A stretch of DNA of 64,000 nt from Antitrichia curtipendula (GCA_951230915.1 OX579635.1:33418001-33482000); one strand, 5' to 3'. Shown: positions 10,073 to 20,878, counted from the first letter of the stretch. Program-made: numbers and translations. The notes: a model not told the origin generated them from the letters alone.

Positions 10073-12290
10073 AGGTTTCGTTCTCAGACAACCCCGCTTT
10101 CGAATATTTTGTTTCTGAATTGGGGAAAGTTCAGGACAACATTTGAAACTGTATTTTATGCACAATTAATTAGTTGGAGTTTTTTGCAACATTTGAATTG
10201 TGTTTGTTTGTATTTTTTTCCGTCTGAAATTGAGGTAAAGAATATATTATAATATAATATACACAATTAGTTTATAAAATAGCTTATAGTTTATAATTTT
10301 TGCATATTGTATTGTGCTTAAAAGTTTTGGTTTTAATTCATGTTTGTTAGACTCTTCAAGAAATTTGCATGAACTTATTATGTAAATTTTTTTATATTGC
10401 CTTTTTGAAAATGAATTTAGAGATAATATTTCTTATTGATGAGAATTTCAAAATAGTTTAAAATGTACAATGTGATTTTCAAAAAAATCAAGAATGATAA
10501 ATCCTACTTCAAAATTTTTTATTGAGAAATCCCAATTAAAACTAGCTATATATAATAGTAATAATAGTAAAATTAGATTGTTTTAACAATTAGGTTGCCT
10601 TACATCAAGAAAGTTACTGTATAAGCCATCAAAGTCAACAAATATTTATGTTTATACACATGGAGGTTTATGAGTCCCAATTAGAGCAATACCTACTTCA
10701 AAAGTAGCACATTTATGTACAATAATTGAAAAATATTTAAACAATATATACACTATTTTGTGTAGAGTTAGCTAGAATTAATATTGAGATGAAATTAAAA
10801 TTTAAAAAACTAATTTTGCTATCTAGTATGCAAATTACAAATTACTTATGGCAAACAATATAAAGTCAAATGATACAATACAAAAGTCACTCGGAAGAAT
10901 TGTGTTAAAAATTATAAATAAAATGATTGTAATTGTTGTTTAAAATTAATGAAAGTCAAATTCATGCTCTAAAATTGTGTATAAAGAAATTCAATATGAG
11001 AAACCAATTCATTACAAATACATTTGCCTAAACAAGCAAGCAACATTTTTTTCCAACTATATTATAAATAAATTCAAGTACACTTTATATTTGATTTATT
11101 TTTAATAGAGTTTTCTATGGATCTTGATTAAAGAAACTCTTGAATAAACCATCCTTAAAAAATAAGGACAACTTGAAATAAATCCTTTTACTTCTGCAAA
11201 TTCATTTGAATATTATTTTATTTTTAGGAACATAAAAATTCAAGTTTTTGAAGACATGTAAATCAGAGATTGATCAAATATGTAAATCGAAATTTCCTAT
11301 TGCAATTGTATGTATAAATGTAAAATCTGAATACAAATTATTAAAAAAAATAAAATATCATTAAATTAAAATAATACAGTGACATGTGAAAAACCCAAAA
11401 TTTGTTCCGACATTTGTTTATTGAAAGAAAGAAAAAATCTAACAATAGATGAGAACAAAACCTTATAATAATTTTCTATAAAATATACAATTACATTGAA
11501 GTATATCATAAATTAGAAAAAAAAAATGAAAGCAATTCAGATGCACCTTTATTAGTTTTACACTAAATTAATGAAAAAACAACAAATTTTGGATTTCATT
11601 CAATTTTGAACAGCAGTAATAACGCCATTTTTATTCAAAATTATGTCCAATTTTAGTCTTTTAGTTCTCAAGTAGGACAAAATGAACAACTAAAACTCTT
11701 TTGCAATTGCTTAGCATATTATGTTAATTGAAAACTATCCACGTTAATATGTGGAATTAGGAGGGTGTCAGAACATGCTAACCAAAGCTCCCCAACATCC
11801 CATGAAAACTTCTCTATTTAAAAAAGCTCAAGAAAGAAAAAATTGCTGAGCACTTGCTATATCGTTTACTATATTGTTTTCCTTATCAATGCAAATTCTC
11901 CATGTTTCAAGGAGAGAAAAATAATCTCCTCTATACAATTCTAAGGAAATTTCCATATAAAACAATACAACTCTAATTCTCCATTTGGAACTAACTTCTT
12001 TGAACTTATTACATACATTATCATATTCAAAAGGATTTGCACAAATCCTCATATTAATCTTCAAAAGATGAGGCATATGCGTAATTGAAATAAAATAATA
12101 TTTCCTCTGTCCCAAAATGATTGTCTACTTTGAATGTCATATTTTTATAAGGTTGTTTTAGAAGATGTAATTTACAAATTTCCTTATAGCTAATTCTATT
12201 TAAATTTCAATGAACACTCCTTCATTGATCTCAGTGATATAAAATTTAAAACCTTGCTCAACCAATTAGTGACACGAAGGATGTATTTTA
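10073..12290. other. Very AT-rich intergenic spacer
   Basis: The first ~200 bp are probably the 3' UTR of the GluTR-binding-protein gene. The rest is AT-rich with no supported ORF or RNA gene. A 95-codon minus ORF near 11828-12115 is low complexity and has no recognisable domain. Confidence 0.55.
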
Positions 12291-12291
12291 G

Positions 12292-12559
12292 CTAATGAAT
12301 GACAAAGAATCTCTTCATGTAGGATAAAAGTGGAACTATTCATCTTCCAAATATTGAAGGGAAAGGGAAGATCTTCTACTTGTACAATAGTTTGCCTTCC
12401 AATGAGTGCTTTCTCCTTTATTTTAAGTCAGCAACTCACACAGAACCCAAACAAATGATTTTCCACACAATGAGTGCTTTTTCATATTTTTAAGCCAACA
12501 ATTCAAGCAATACCCAAACAAACGATTTTCCAGAGACCAACTCATCATTCAATGGTTAA
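12292..12559. mobile_element. TTAA-element relative with internal duplication
   Basis: The same family as the element at 17519-17965: AATGACAAAGAATCTCTT, ATGTAGGATAAAAGT and AGGGAAGATCTTCTAC blocks occur in the right-arm order. The right end CATTCAATGG runs into TTAA at 12556-12559. A segment of about 65 bp (AATGAGTGCTTT...GATTTTCCA) is present twice in tandem. The left arm is missing. Confidence 0.6.
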
Positions 12560-13740
12560 TTATGCCACATGTCATCTTCTGACTTGTATACGGTGACATG
12601 AACCTGCCAAAATCTAACATGTGGAATTCCATATTGACACTCCACCATATCCAACCCATATTGTATAGTAGAACCTACAATCATCAAATTAATTCGAAAA
12701 AAGCACCTAAATACAACCCCACCTGACTACACGACCTAGTTTCATTACCATACTCTGATGCAAGAGGGTGTACTTCAAATTTGTGTTATCTCTTAGTGGA
12801 AATCTCTTTTGAGGCAGCTCTAGCTCCTCTGATTGGCATCAAAAGGTGGTTCTTGTCTGAATTGTTTCTCTAAGAACGAATTTATAGGACATCATTTGAG
12901 CAAATTATGATTTTTTTTAATGCTATAAAAAGGTAACCCAAAATTGACGTTGAACTCTCACGAAATTGGAGCTACAAATCATTAGAGACAATCAGGTCCC
13001 ATTCAGTGCCCAGGCCTGTGAGTTTGCAATCTTCCGTGACAGCGAGTTGAACCCAAAGTGTACGAGAGCGAGCGACCTGTACACGTCGAATTTCCATAAA
13101 CAAATCTAAAGAAATTCAAAATAGGTTTCAGCATGCCAACACAGAGAGCGAGTTCCTATGCCCAAAGGTTAAAGACACTTTAGATAGTGCAAAACGTTTA
13201 GGCAGCAACTACACGTCAAAGACAAGAAACAGATTTTATAACCAAACGTCAAATATATGGAGGCAAATTGGCGAGCTCCAGTCAAATTGTTGAGTCAAGT
13301 AATTTGACCGAGAATCTCAGATGAACCATTGTCTCCGGCTGTTAATAGAGGTCAAAACATAGGGTTAAGAACCTAGCAAGTTACTCTATAATTGAGTTCA
13401 AAATCTAGCAGCGTGCAGTTCCAGCAAGCCTAATTATAACCGCCAAAGTCATGTGGGTTTAGGCACACCATCAAAGTCTACGGTTATGTACTTGCACATA
13501 GTGCTCTGTCACAGCTAAACGCTATAATATCACAAGCCACATTGTTATGTATCATAACATACGTAAAACAAGACAACTTACTTGGACAAGACGATAATCG
13601 GAAGACGCGAGCTGGTGATCACAAGAAGCCACATGCTATGCAGATTTCAGAAGCACCAACATTGCCGGATGAGCCGAGCAGAAATATGATGAAAACGATG
13701 CAGCAAATGACACCCAAAGGACTGAGGGAAAGTCTGCAGT
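12560..13740. other. Spacer and probable 3' flank of the RSZ gene
   Basis: No supported gene. Base composition becomes less AT-rich after about 12.95 kb, which would fit the 3' UTR or flank of the minus-strand RSZ gene. The 81-codon plus ORF at 13542-13787 runs into a minisatellite and has no recognisable domain. Confidence 0.45.
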
Positions 13741-13742
13741 AC

Positions 13743-13865
13743 ATCGCAGAAGCCAGGAAGAGCAGAGCAGAGCAGAGCATGCAGTAGTATCGCAGAAGCC
13801 AGGAGGAAGAGCAGAGCAGAGCATGCAGTGTATCGCAGAAGCCAGGAGGAAGAGCAGAGCAGAGT
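13743..13865. repeat. ~43-bp minisatellite, three units
   Basis: Units start at about 13743, 13788 and 13831. Each reads ATCGCAGAAGCCAGG, an A/G-rich GAAGAGCAGAGCAG stretch, then GCATGCAGT. It lies about 500-630 bp downstream of the RSZ stop codon, possibly in its 3' UTR. On the plus strand the units read as E/R/S-rich peptide, but this is probably a by-product of purine richness. Confidence 0.8.
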
Positions 13866-14369
13866 ACTGTCGTGCCCTGCCGTTTCAGGCAACCACACCT
13901 CACAAAAACACCAACAAATGGCAACATGCCTGAGTAAGTTCATCATCCTTATGCCAAACAAGGATTTCAAGCATTCACCATTGCCCCCCAAAACCAGCAT
14001 ATCAAATAACGAGGATTTTAAAATATACTGAGCAATGTTTAAAATCCATTAACAGAATCCAGTAACAAAACCACAACAAGAAAAGGAACTTGTCACAGGT
14101 CGGGAGGCAGCTGAAGCTTCAGCAAAAGATTCAGTCCTACTGAAGCAGCGAGCAAAATTAAATGGACGTCCAAAGCTGTCACAAGTCTAGTATTGTGAGC
14201 TTATGGCAACTCAAAAATTAGTAACAAGCCCACCTCAACATGCGCTCTAGAACCTGCAAGGGCGTGAAAGTGCAGACAGCAGAAGCAGAAAAGACAGTTT
14301 CTTCACAAACCAACTCCAAGACTTCAGGAGGCACAAAGTGCACCATAAACCTGCGGGTGCATGACATCT

Positions 14370-16479
14370 TCAAGGACTTCTGCTCCTGCTCCGACGGCGA
14401 TCCCGGGCAGCTATCGGGCTTCTGCAAGTCCATTCAATTAAATATTGAGTTAGCCACCCAAGTTCAATTGCATGCACCAACACAAATGACAACTTCCAAG
14501 ATTGACTGTATATAAAAATGTCACAAAGATTCAACATACCCATTCGCAACTGGCGATCCACGTCGGTCACGTCTTGGTGGTGGTGATCGACTAGGGCTTC
14601 TGCCGCGGCGAACCACAGGCGAGATACTTCTCTGGCGCGGCGAAGATTTGCTCCTTCCTCGAGGACTTCCCCGAGGAGGTGGGCTGGACAGCAAAAAGAT
14701 CACAAAATGACAAGCTATCAATTGATATGCCCAGCTTACATGAACGCAAATGTACAAACAACTAAGAAATAGGGAACGCTATCCGAAGCATAATCTGTTG
14801 TTCCTAAGGGAGTAATAATGTGTAAAGAGATGATTGAACCATCAATTTGCTCATATTTTACTGGGAAAGACGGCAAATGGAACGTACCTGCGAGCACCAT
14901 AGCCATAGCTTGGGCTGCGACGATATCGTGGGCTGGCAGAGGAATGGCCCCCATTTTTCACCGTCAGATACCAAGACCGAGGAGACCGTGCGAAAAATGA
15001 AAGAGAACCAAAAATAAAATATTCATAAAATCCATAGTAACCCCTGAACGACCGTGATTTCATGGATTTTAAAAGATCTACGTACTTGATCATACTGTGA
15101 AGGAAATAATTCAGAGGGAGCGGAATTATAGATCACCAGTCACTGAAGAACATTGCAAGCGCATATCAAAAGAATATAAGGAAGAAACGAAAAAATGTCC
15201 CTACATGACGCACTCAAAAGAAGAAAAAAAACAAGGTCCAATTTGGGCCTCTTGGTTCTCCAGAGTGGGTTGAGATGAGAAGGAGAGTGACGGTACCTTC
15301 GGGCTCCGTAGCTTGGGCTGCGACGGTATCTTGGGCTAGCACGAGGGCTCTTACCACGGCCGCCAGTGCCCAATCCTCCAGCTCCAATACGAAGGCGGCA
15401 TTCTCGTGCAAAATGACCAGGCTCTCCACATTCGTAGCACTTCATGTCATCCCCTCCGCGACCACGAGGCCCACCGCCTCCGCCTGAGCTGCGAGAGAGC
15501 TCAACTCGCCAACCATTCTTACCTGCATGTCGAAAACCACATGAAAAGCAATTTTCCACTTCAATCGCTGAATAAATTCTTTAAGGTGTGCAAGAGCAGC
15601 CTTAATGTTCTGTGACCCCTTACAATAGCTACAGAACCACTCACTACGGGCTTACCATCCACAACCCGAACTGCATCTCGAGCATCTCGTATGTCATCGA
15701 ACTCCACAAAAGCAAACCCCGCCGGTTTCCGGGCGACCCAGACACTGTGTCACCAGATACATACAACAATAGCATCAAAACCATGATGAGGCACATACCA
15801 TTCAAGTCACGTATGGCATCATCTGCATCTCTTCGATCTTCAAATTCGATAAAAGCAAAGCCCGGCGGTTTGCGGCCCACCCATACACTGAAATTCATGG
15901 GTCAGACAGCAGAACGACTTTCAGCAGCATACCTTCAAAATGAAAAATCAACATCCCTCCCTGCATGTGCTTCCCCAAGTGCGCCCGCAATACATCCTAA
16001 ATCCCACTCAACATAAAACTCCTCTACGACTAAAATACACTAACAAAATTCGCAGATCCTCCTTGATAACGGCGTTCGTTCACATAATCCAAATCTACAA
16101 CGCCTATCATTAAAATTCACTCCTACAGCCAAAAAAATTCACCACGCATCAACATCGCTCAAAACCTCAAAAATCTAAAAACTCCAAAAATCATCCAACC
16201 AAACAAAACCATTAAGCGAACAAGAAAAATCAAAATCACCAATGAATCTCAAAAAATACGCGAAGAAAAAATAGGTGGAACATTCATAAACGAAAAAAAG
16301 TGACCGAAACCCTCATCCAACAAACCCTCGTCTCCATCCCCAAAACGAAGTGACTCATTCCGGAGGCGCAAATAGAAGTGGAAAACGGACCTGCGAAGCA
16401 CGCCGTAGACACGGAACTCATCCTCAAGCTCGCGCTCGGTGGCGCGCGGGTCCAAGTTGCCGACGTAAACACGCGACAT
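14370..16479 (-). CDS. RSZ-type SR splicing factor (RRM + zinc knuckle + RS domain)
   Basis: SR protein of the plant RSZ class (orthologous group of SRSF7/9G8), a nuclear regulator of splice-site choice. Coding exons in transcript order: 1, 16479-16391; 2a, 15887-15799 or 2b, 15744-15656; 3, 15522-15297; 4, 14932-14888; 5, 14683-14540; 6, 14421-14370. With one exon 2 the frame closes at 214 residues. RNP2 (V-Y-V-G-N-L, 4-9) is in exon 1. RNP1 (G-F-A-F-I-E-F-E in 2a, G-F-A-F-V-E-F-D in 2b, 39-46) is in exon 2. Exon 3 has a Gly/Arg linker and a CCHC knuckle, [14 protein letters not shown] (88-101). Exons 3-6 encode the RS domain, ending R-S-R-S-R-S-P. An in-frame upstream ATG exists, but MSRVYVGNL is the family start. 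Oddities: exon 2 is duplicated, and exon 4 looks copied from the end of exon 3. A telobox lies upstream. Confidence 0.93.
14888..14932 (-). other. RSZ exon 4, 45-nt in-frame duplicate of the exon 3 tail
   Basis: Encodes [14 protein letters not shown], nearly the same as the end of exon 3 ([12 protein letters not shown]). The donor context is also shared (GTACS). Its length is a multiple of three and both ends have the same phase, so it can be included or skipped without a frameshift. Confidence 0.8.
15656..15744 (-). other. RSZ alternative exon 2b (89 nt)
   Basis: Flanked by GACACAG acceptor and GTAAGC donor, with the same phase and length as exon 2a. It encodes [16 protein letters not shown] and then [12 protein letters not shown]. 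The gap to exon 2a is 15745-15798 (54 nt), shorter than usual plant introns. The reading frame is intact and RNP1 aromatics are kept, so it does not look like a decayed copy. Confidence 0.88.
15799..15887 (-). other. RSZ alternative exon 2a (89 nt)
   Basis: Flanked by TTTCAG acceptor and GTATGT donor. It completes the Ser codon begun by exon 1 and ends one base into a Gly codon. It encodes [16 protein letters not shown] and then [12 protein letters not shown]. It shares 20 of 30 encoded residues, exact length and phase with exon 2b. Confidence 0.88.
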
Positions 16480-16699
16480 GGCGCGCGACAAGAAGAGCGC
16501 GCAAGACGCCGCAGCGGCAGGAAAAGAAGGCAAAACAAGAAGATGAAGTAGAAGAAGAATTTCAAGAACAATAATAAGAAGACGGAGCTTTCCTAGGCAG
16601 CTCCGAAAGGCCGCTGCGAGACCAGAAGCACGAAGAAAGGTAGACACGGGCCAGAGAAAGAAAGTGGGAGACGACGACGGGGAAGGGTAGACGAGCATG

Positions 16700-16708
16700 A
16701 AACCCTAA
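16700..16708 (-). promoter_or_regulatory. Telobox upstream of RSZ
   Basis: AAACCCTAA on the plus strand, about 220 bp upstream of the RSZ start codon. In plants this motif is typical of promoters and leaders of translation and RNA-processing genes. A similar motif lies upstream of the RBM39-like gene at 49027. Confidence 0.5.
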
Positions 16709-16777
16709 AGGCCACCCTGTAGAGATGCTGACTCATTTCTTCAACTGAACGTTCACTTAACCGCAGGACGTTAACCC

Positions 16778-17522
16778 TTAACCCCTAAATGACGGACCTA
16801 TAACCACTGATTTTAGGCCTCAGTGCCTATCACTCAATTTGCTGCCATTTTGCAACTAGACATGTATGAAAAAAATTTAATTTATTTTTCAGAGATGAAA
16901 TTACATGTTTTCTTTACTTCACAAAAAATTTAGATTTTTTTGTGGAAAATTGATTTTTTTGAGAATTTTTGAAGAAAAAGAGAAGAAAAATCACATCAAA
17001 TAGAAAATTGTTTCAAAAAAACTGAAAATTTCACCGTGTGTGTATATTACAATGAAAAACATCATGGTGTAAACTCAATTTCCGTCTCATTCTATAATTA
17101 GAAAATAATAGACATTGAAAATACACCCAAAGTTCAAATTGCAATAAAATGTGCAATATTAAGAATTTTTTCAAAATTCAAATTAGAGAAGAAATTAGAT
17201 TAGATGACCTTCATTTTGTTAGTTGGGCTCACACTCAAAAAATATCATTTTTGTGGAGAAATTTCAGACTTAGAGCAAGGAACAACAACTTCCCAAAATA
17301 CACTAAAATAGCATATTTTGTGATCCGTTTTTTTTAATAACTTCTCATTTATGTGAAGATAGACACTTGCATGACTACAAATTCAACTATACACTCTTTG
17401 TAATCCACCATGAAGGGTGAACAAAAATGAAATGGATGAAAAAAAAGTTTCCAAGCAATGTACAGATGACTGTACAATCATCCAAACCCCAAAAATTGGC
17501 GTCCTTGGCGTTCCAGGGTTAA
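16778..17522. mobile_element. TTAA-flanked element A (~0.74 kb)
   Basis: Starts TTAA-CCCCTAAATGACGG at 16778 (a second TTAA lies at 16771). Ends CGTCCTTGGCGTTCCAGGG-TTAA at 17519-17522. The terminal sequences are only loosely inverted (GGAC/GTCC blocks). The interior is AT-rich and non-coding, including a 62-codon ORF without a known domain. It begins about 300 bp upstream of the RSZ start codon. Confidence 0.45.
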
Positions 17523-17965
17523 CCCTTAAAACAACGGGCTCATAACCGTGGAAATCATCTGTTTTGTCACCGTGTGAATTGTTGGATTAAAATAATGCAA
17601 AAGCACTCATCGGAAGTCAAACTACTGTAGATGATCTTCCCTTTTCACACAAAATTTGGAGGATGAGTAGTTGCACTTTTGTCCTTTACATGAGATTCTT
17701 TGTCATTCATCAGCCAGAAAACGTCCTCGGCGACGTTTATGGATTAAGCGTTGAGGCGGATGTTCTATGGTTGATGAATGACAAGAGAATCTCATGTGTA
17801 GGACAAAAGTGCAACTACTCATCCTCCAAATTTTGTGTGAAAAGGAAAGATCATCTACAGTAGTTTAACTTCCGATCAATGCTTTTGCATTATTTTAATT
17901 CAACAATTCACACGGTGTCAAAACAGGTGATTACCACAATTATGAGCCCGTCATTGAAGGGTTAA
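17519..17965. mobile_element. TTAA-flanked foldback element B (447 bp)
   Basis: Bounded by TTAA at 17519-17522 and 17962-17965. The arms (about 17523-17725 and 17755-17961) are inverted copies with roughly 90% identity by eye, leaving a loop of about 30-40 bp. Landmarks in both arms: GGGCTCATAA, CACCGTGTGAATTGTTG, AATGCAAAAGCA, TAAACTACTGTAGATGATC-like and CACAAAATTTGGAGGATGAG. No ORF covers it. It is the best-preserved member of the family also seen at 5001-5174 and 12292-12559. Confidence 0.88.
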
Positions 17966-18183
17966 GCGCTCCGATTTCCATTTTTTGGACAATGAACAGA
18001 GGGCTTGCAGGCGCTATTTCGTCCAACCAACTTTTCATTCATCCAATGTAACACTTGAATCTTGAAAAGGCAACCTTCCTTAATGACCAATTTCATGAAA
18101 TTTTGATAAATGATATTTTTGAACAAAGATATAAGCAAAAATGTACAAAATTTCAAAAAAGGATTGAGGCGTGAAGGGGTTAA
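17962..18183. mobile_element. TTAA-bounded segment C (222 bp)
   Basis: Shares the TTAA at 17962-17965 with element B and ends AGGGG-TTAA at 18180-18183. Its two ends are not clearly inverted. It may be a separate element or old target sequence between insertions. Confidence 0.3.
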
Positions 18184-18350
18184 ATCCTCCATTTCAAAGG
18201 TGGGCCCGGCTGACATGGCTCATGGATGCGAGTTCAGGCCTTGGCCTTGACCATGCGGACTAGTTGGCCGGCCCAGTCCGATGGAGGAGCAACCCGACCC
18301 TCGATGACGATAGGACCGGCATGGCCCCAACTCCCTCTACCTTTGACAGA
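18184..18350 (-). repeat. GC-rich dispersed repeat, copy 1
   Basis: In reverse orientation this matches 36370-36545: CTCCTCCATCGG, GGCCGGCCAACT, GGTCAAGGC, CCCACCTTTG and GGATTTAAC blocks in the same order. It is far richer in GC than its surroundings. I know no named family for it. Confidence 0.6.
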
Positions 18351-18889
18351 CGAGGTAGCAACTGAATAAACACGGGCACCCGTTGTAGTGCAGAGACTTG
18401 GCTAGAAGCGAAATGATGTCTTGCGCCTCCAGAGGCGCTACGGGCAATGAGTAGAACAATAATATCGTTCTATGGTAGAACAACAGAACAAAAGTTTGTC
18501 CCTCTAAATGGTTTAGGGTTCAAGGTAGGGATTGTATCCCGCCATGCCGACATTTTTATAGCTAGACACCTCCCTTGTACTGTGGTAGAAGAACATTGCA
18601 AGGACTTTTTTTTTAAATGGACGGTGGCTTAGGTTAGTGTTTTAGACAAGTGACGGCAGTTTCGGGTTTATATGTGTTGCGCTACTCCAAGAAAGAGATT
18701 GTTCAAACAATGCATTCCACCTCTAATGCACATTCAAAATAGCATTGGATTTCGTAATTAGGAGAATTCATCTCCAACCCTACAGATAGAATTTAGGGCG
18801 GCAATTAGGGATTCAATCGGGTTCTTCGTGACCCACCTCTACTTACCATCCTCTCTCTCTTGCCTTAGCCACTCCATATCATGTGAGGA

Positions 18890-19070
18890 CTTCAATTAGA
18901 CATAGGACAATGACACGTTGATCTTATAAGCTTCGGTGTTGACAAAACGACTGCGATTAGGCGTAGGACGATGACATGTTGATCTTACAAGTTTTGGTGT
19001 TGACAAGACAATTGCGATTAGGCGTATGATAACGATACTTTGATCTTGTAAGCTTTTGTGTTGACAGAAC
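18890..19070. repeat. ~60-bp minisatellite, three units
   Basis: Units start near 18890, 18950 and 19010. Each has GATTAGGCGTAGGA-like, TTGATCTTAYAAG and TGTTGACA blocks at a 60-bp spacing. A degraded fourth copy may lie near 19155-19210. No coding role is visible. Confidence 0.7.
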
Positions 19071-19605
19071 GAATTGTAATTTGTGCAACTCCTAGTCTAC
19101 AATATATACATTTACACGCCGGTTTTTTTTCCATACCTAACTTGTTCCATGAGCTACGGTTTGTTGTAGGACAATGACTCATTGCACTTCTGTAATTATG
19201 TAGTGACAAGAAGTTTGCAAATCCCCTCAATTCTTACTCCTTAGGTATGTACGTTCACACCATAGTGCGTATTTCTTTTGTAGCTAGCTTGTCAATTACG
19301 TTTCACCTTCTCATGCGGCAGAGCTTATAGGATTCAAGATCATCGTAGCTTTTGGAGAATGGTATACGATGTCATCTACAACACTTTCAAATTCATGAGA
19401 CAAACACGTAGACATTCAATTGTGCGTTGCAAATGGAGTTGGAGCACGCCTATCCATTGATGTATCTGATGATGAGAAGCCCGAGTTCTAGAGAGATTAC
19501 AATCCACAAAGGGAGACAAAAGTCATCGAAGCACTATATTACACTATGTAGTATCCGCCTCCGAGCTCATCAAATACAATGACCTGCAATAGATTCTTCA
19601 TTAAA

Positions 19606-20878
19606 CACGCTATAAGAAACCTGTGTTTTTTGAGAGATTACAAAAAATGTCACAAAAAATGGGAGATTACGGTTTTCAGGACATCACTTGCGTTTGCGGA
19701 GATGTCACCTTAAATTCGTTATAATTGACGGGCAAAAAACATGACCATGTTTTCAAAAAACGTGCCTGATTTGTACTTGTTATACTCTAACATAATAAAA
19801 ACATGCTTTCATGAACTCCAAAAAACATGGCACGTGGATGCCATGATGGCGACATGTCAGCGTTTTCCATCCGGGTAGTACCACGTGGGATACTTTTTCA
19901 TTCGGCCCGCCTATGACATAGCACCTGACGAGGTGGAGGGAAATAATGACGTGGCATGCCTAGTCAACATATTTTTATTTTGTTTGAAAATTTTAATGTT
20001 GTTTTTTGAGACGTCAATTTAGACGTTTTTTGAGACATCAATTGGTGCATACCCTATCCATCAGACAAGATCAACAAAAAAATAATTAGTTAAAATAAAT
20101 TATAAAATAAAATAAAATCAACAAAAAATAATGTTGAAATCACTAAGAATTAAAGAAAAATTACCATCTACCATCAAGATAATTTTTGATGGCCAAATGA
20201 AGGAATTCCTTTGTTGAAAATTAGATTACAAAAGTTATATTTGTATCCATTCTCTGTCCATGGTGAGACAAAAAATATGGGGTAACTAGAATATAGAAAC
20301 TTGGCCATTGTACATCTTGACATTGTTTCAAACATCTTGACATTGTTTCAAACATCTAGACGTTGTTCTGACATCTGCATCCTGTTGTTTCAGACATTTT
20401 ACATTGAACACAATTCTTGTTGTGTATATTCCATATGGATTGTTTCACTTTTTACCACCCTACTTGTATAAAGATCAACTCTTTTCATCCATGGTGCTCA
20501 TCCGTCCATTTCTATTTTTTTGCAAAGCATGCCATGTGGCTGCCCTTTGCCTAAAATTTTCACATATGGTCAATATTTTACCATAGACTGTAGTAAGTTT
20601 TACTAACTTACCCATAGGCAAAATTGGTATACTTGTTGACGTGGACTCCACATGTCTTCCTAGATGTCAAAAAAAACAAGTCTATGTTTTTTTTGACGTC
20701 ACTCACGATATGCCCGTCACAGTTGACGTTCATGCGTTTTTCATATAACATGTATATGTTCCCTGCAACATCCAATAGAATTTGCATAAAAAAGCCTGTA
20801 GACTGACCAACGCTGAGACATCTATACAAACAAGGCACATTTTTTGCTAGCCCCAAAAAACGAAGGTTTCGTATAGTG
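19606..20878. mobile_element. Possible CACTA-like non-autonomous element
   Basis: The left end reads CACGCTATAAGAAACCTGTG and the right end, reversed, CACTATACGAAACCTTCG. These resemble each other and the ends of the MITEs at 23479 and 35515. The interior lacks transposase. It holds a short tandem array of CATCTTGACATTGTTTCAAA-like units at about 20312-20395 and hydrophobic short ORFs. No matching 3-bp target duplication was seen, so the boundaries are uncertain. Confidence 0.35.

Noticed and set aside
15656..15744. Exon 2b as a decayed pseudo-exon
   Set aside because: Its frame, both splice sites, exact 89-nt length and RNP1 aromatic residues are all preserved, which is unlikely for a neutral relic.
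16480..16698. Upstream in-frame extension of the RSZ reading frame
   Set aside because: An ATG upstream would add a hydrophobic, Leu-rich N-terminus. All RSZ proteins I know start M-S-R-V-Y-V-G-N-L, so the extension is leader sequence.
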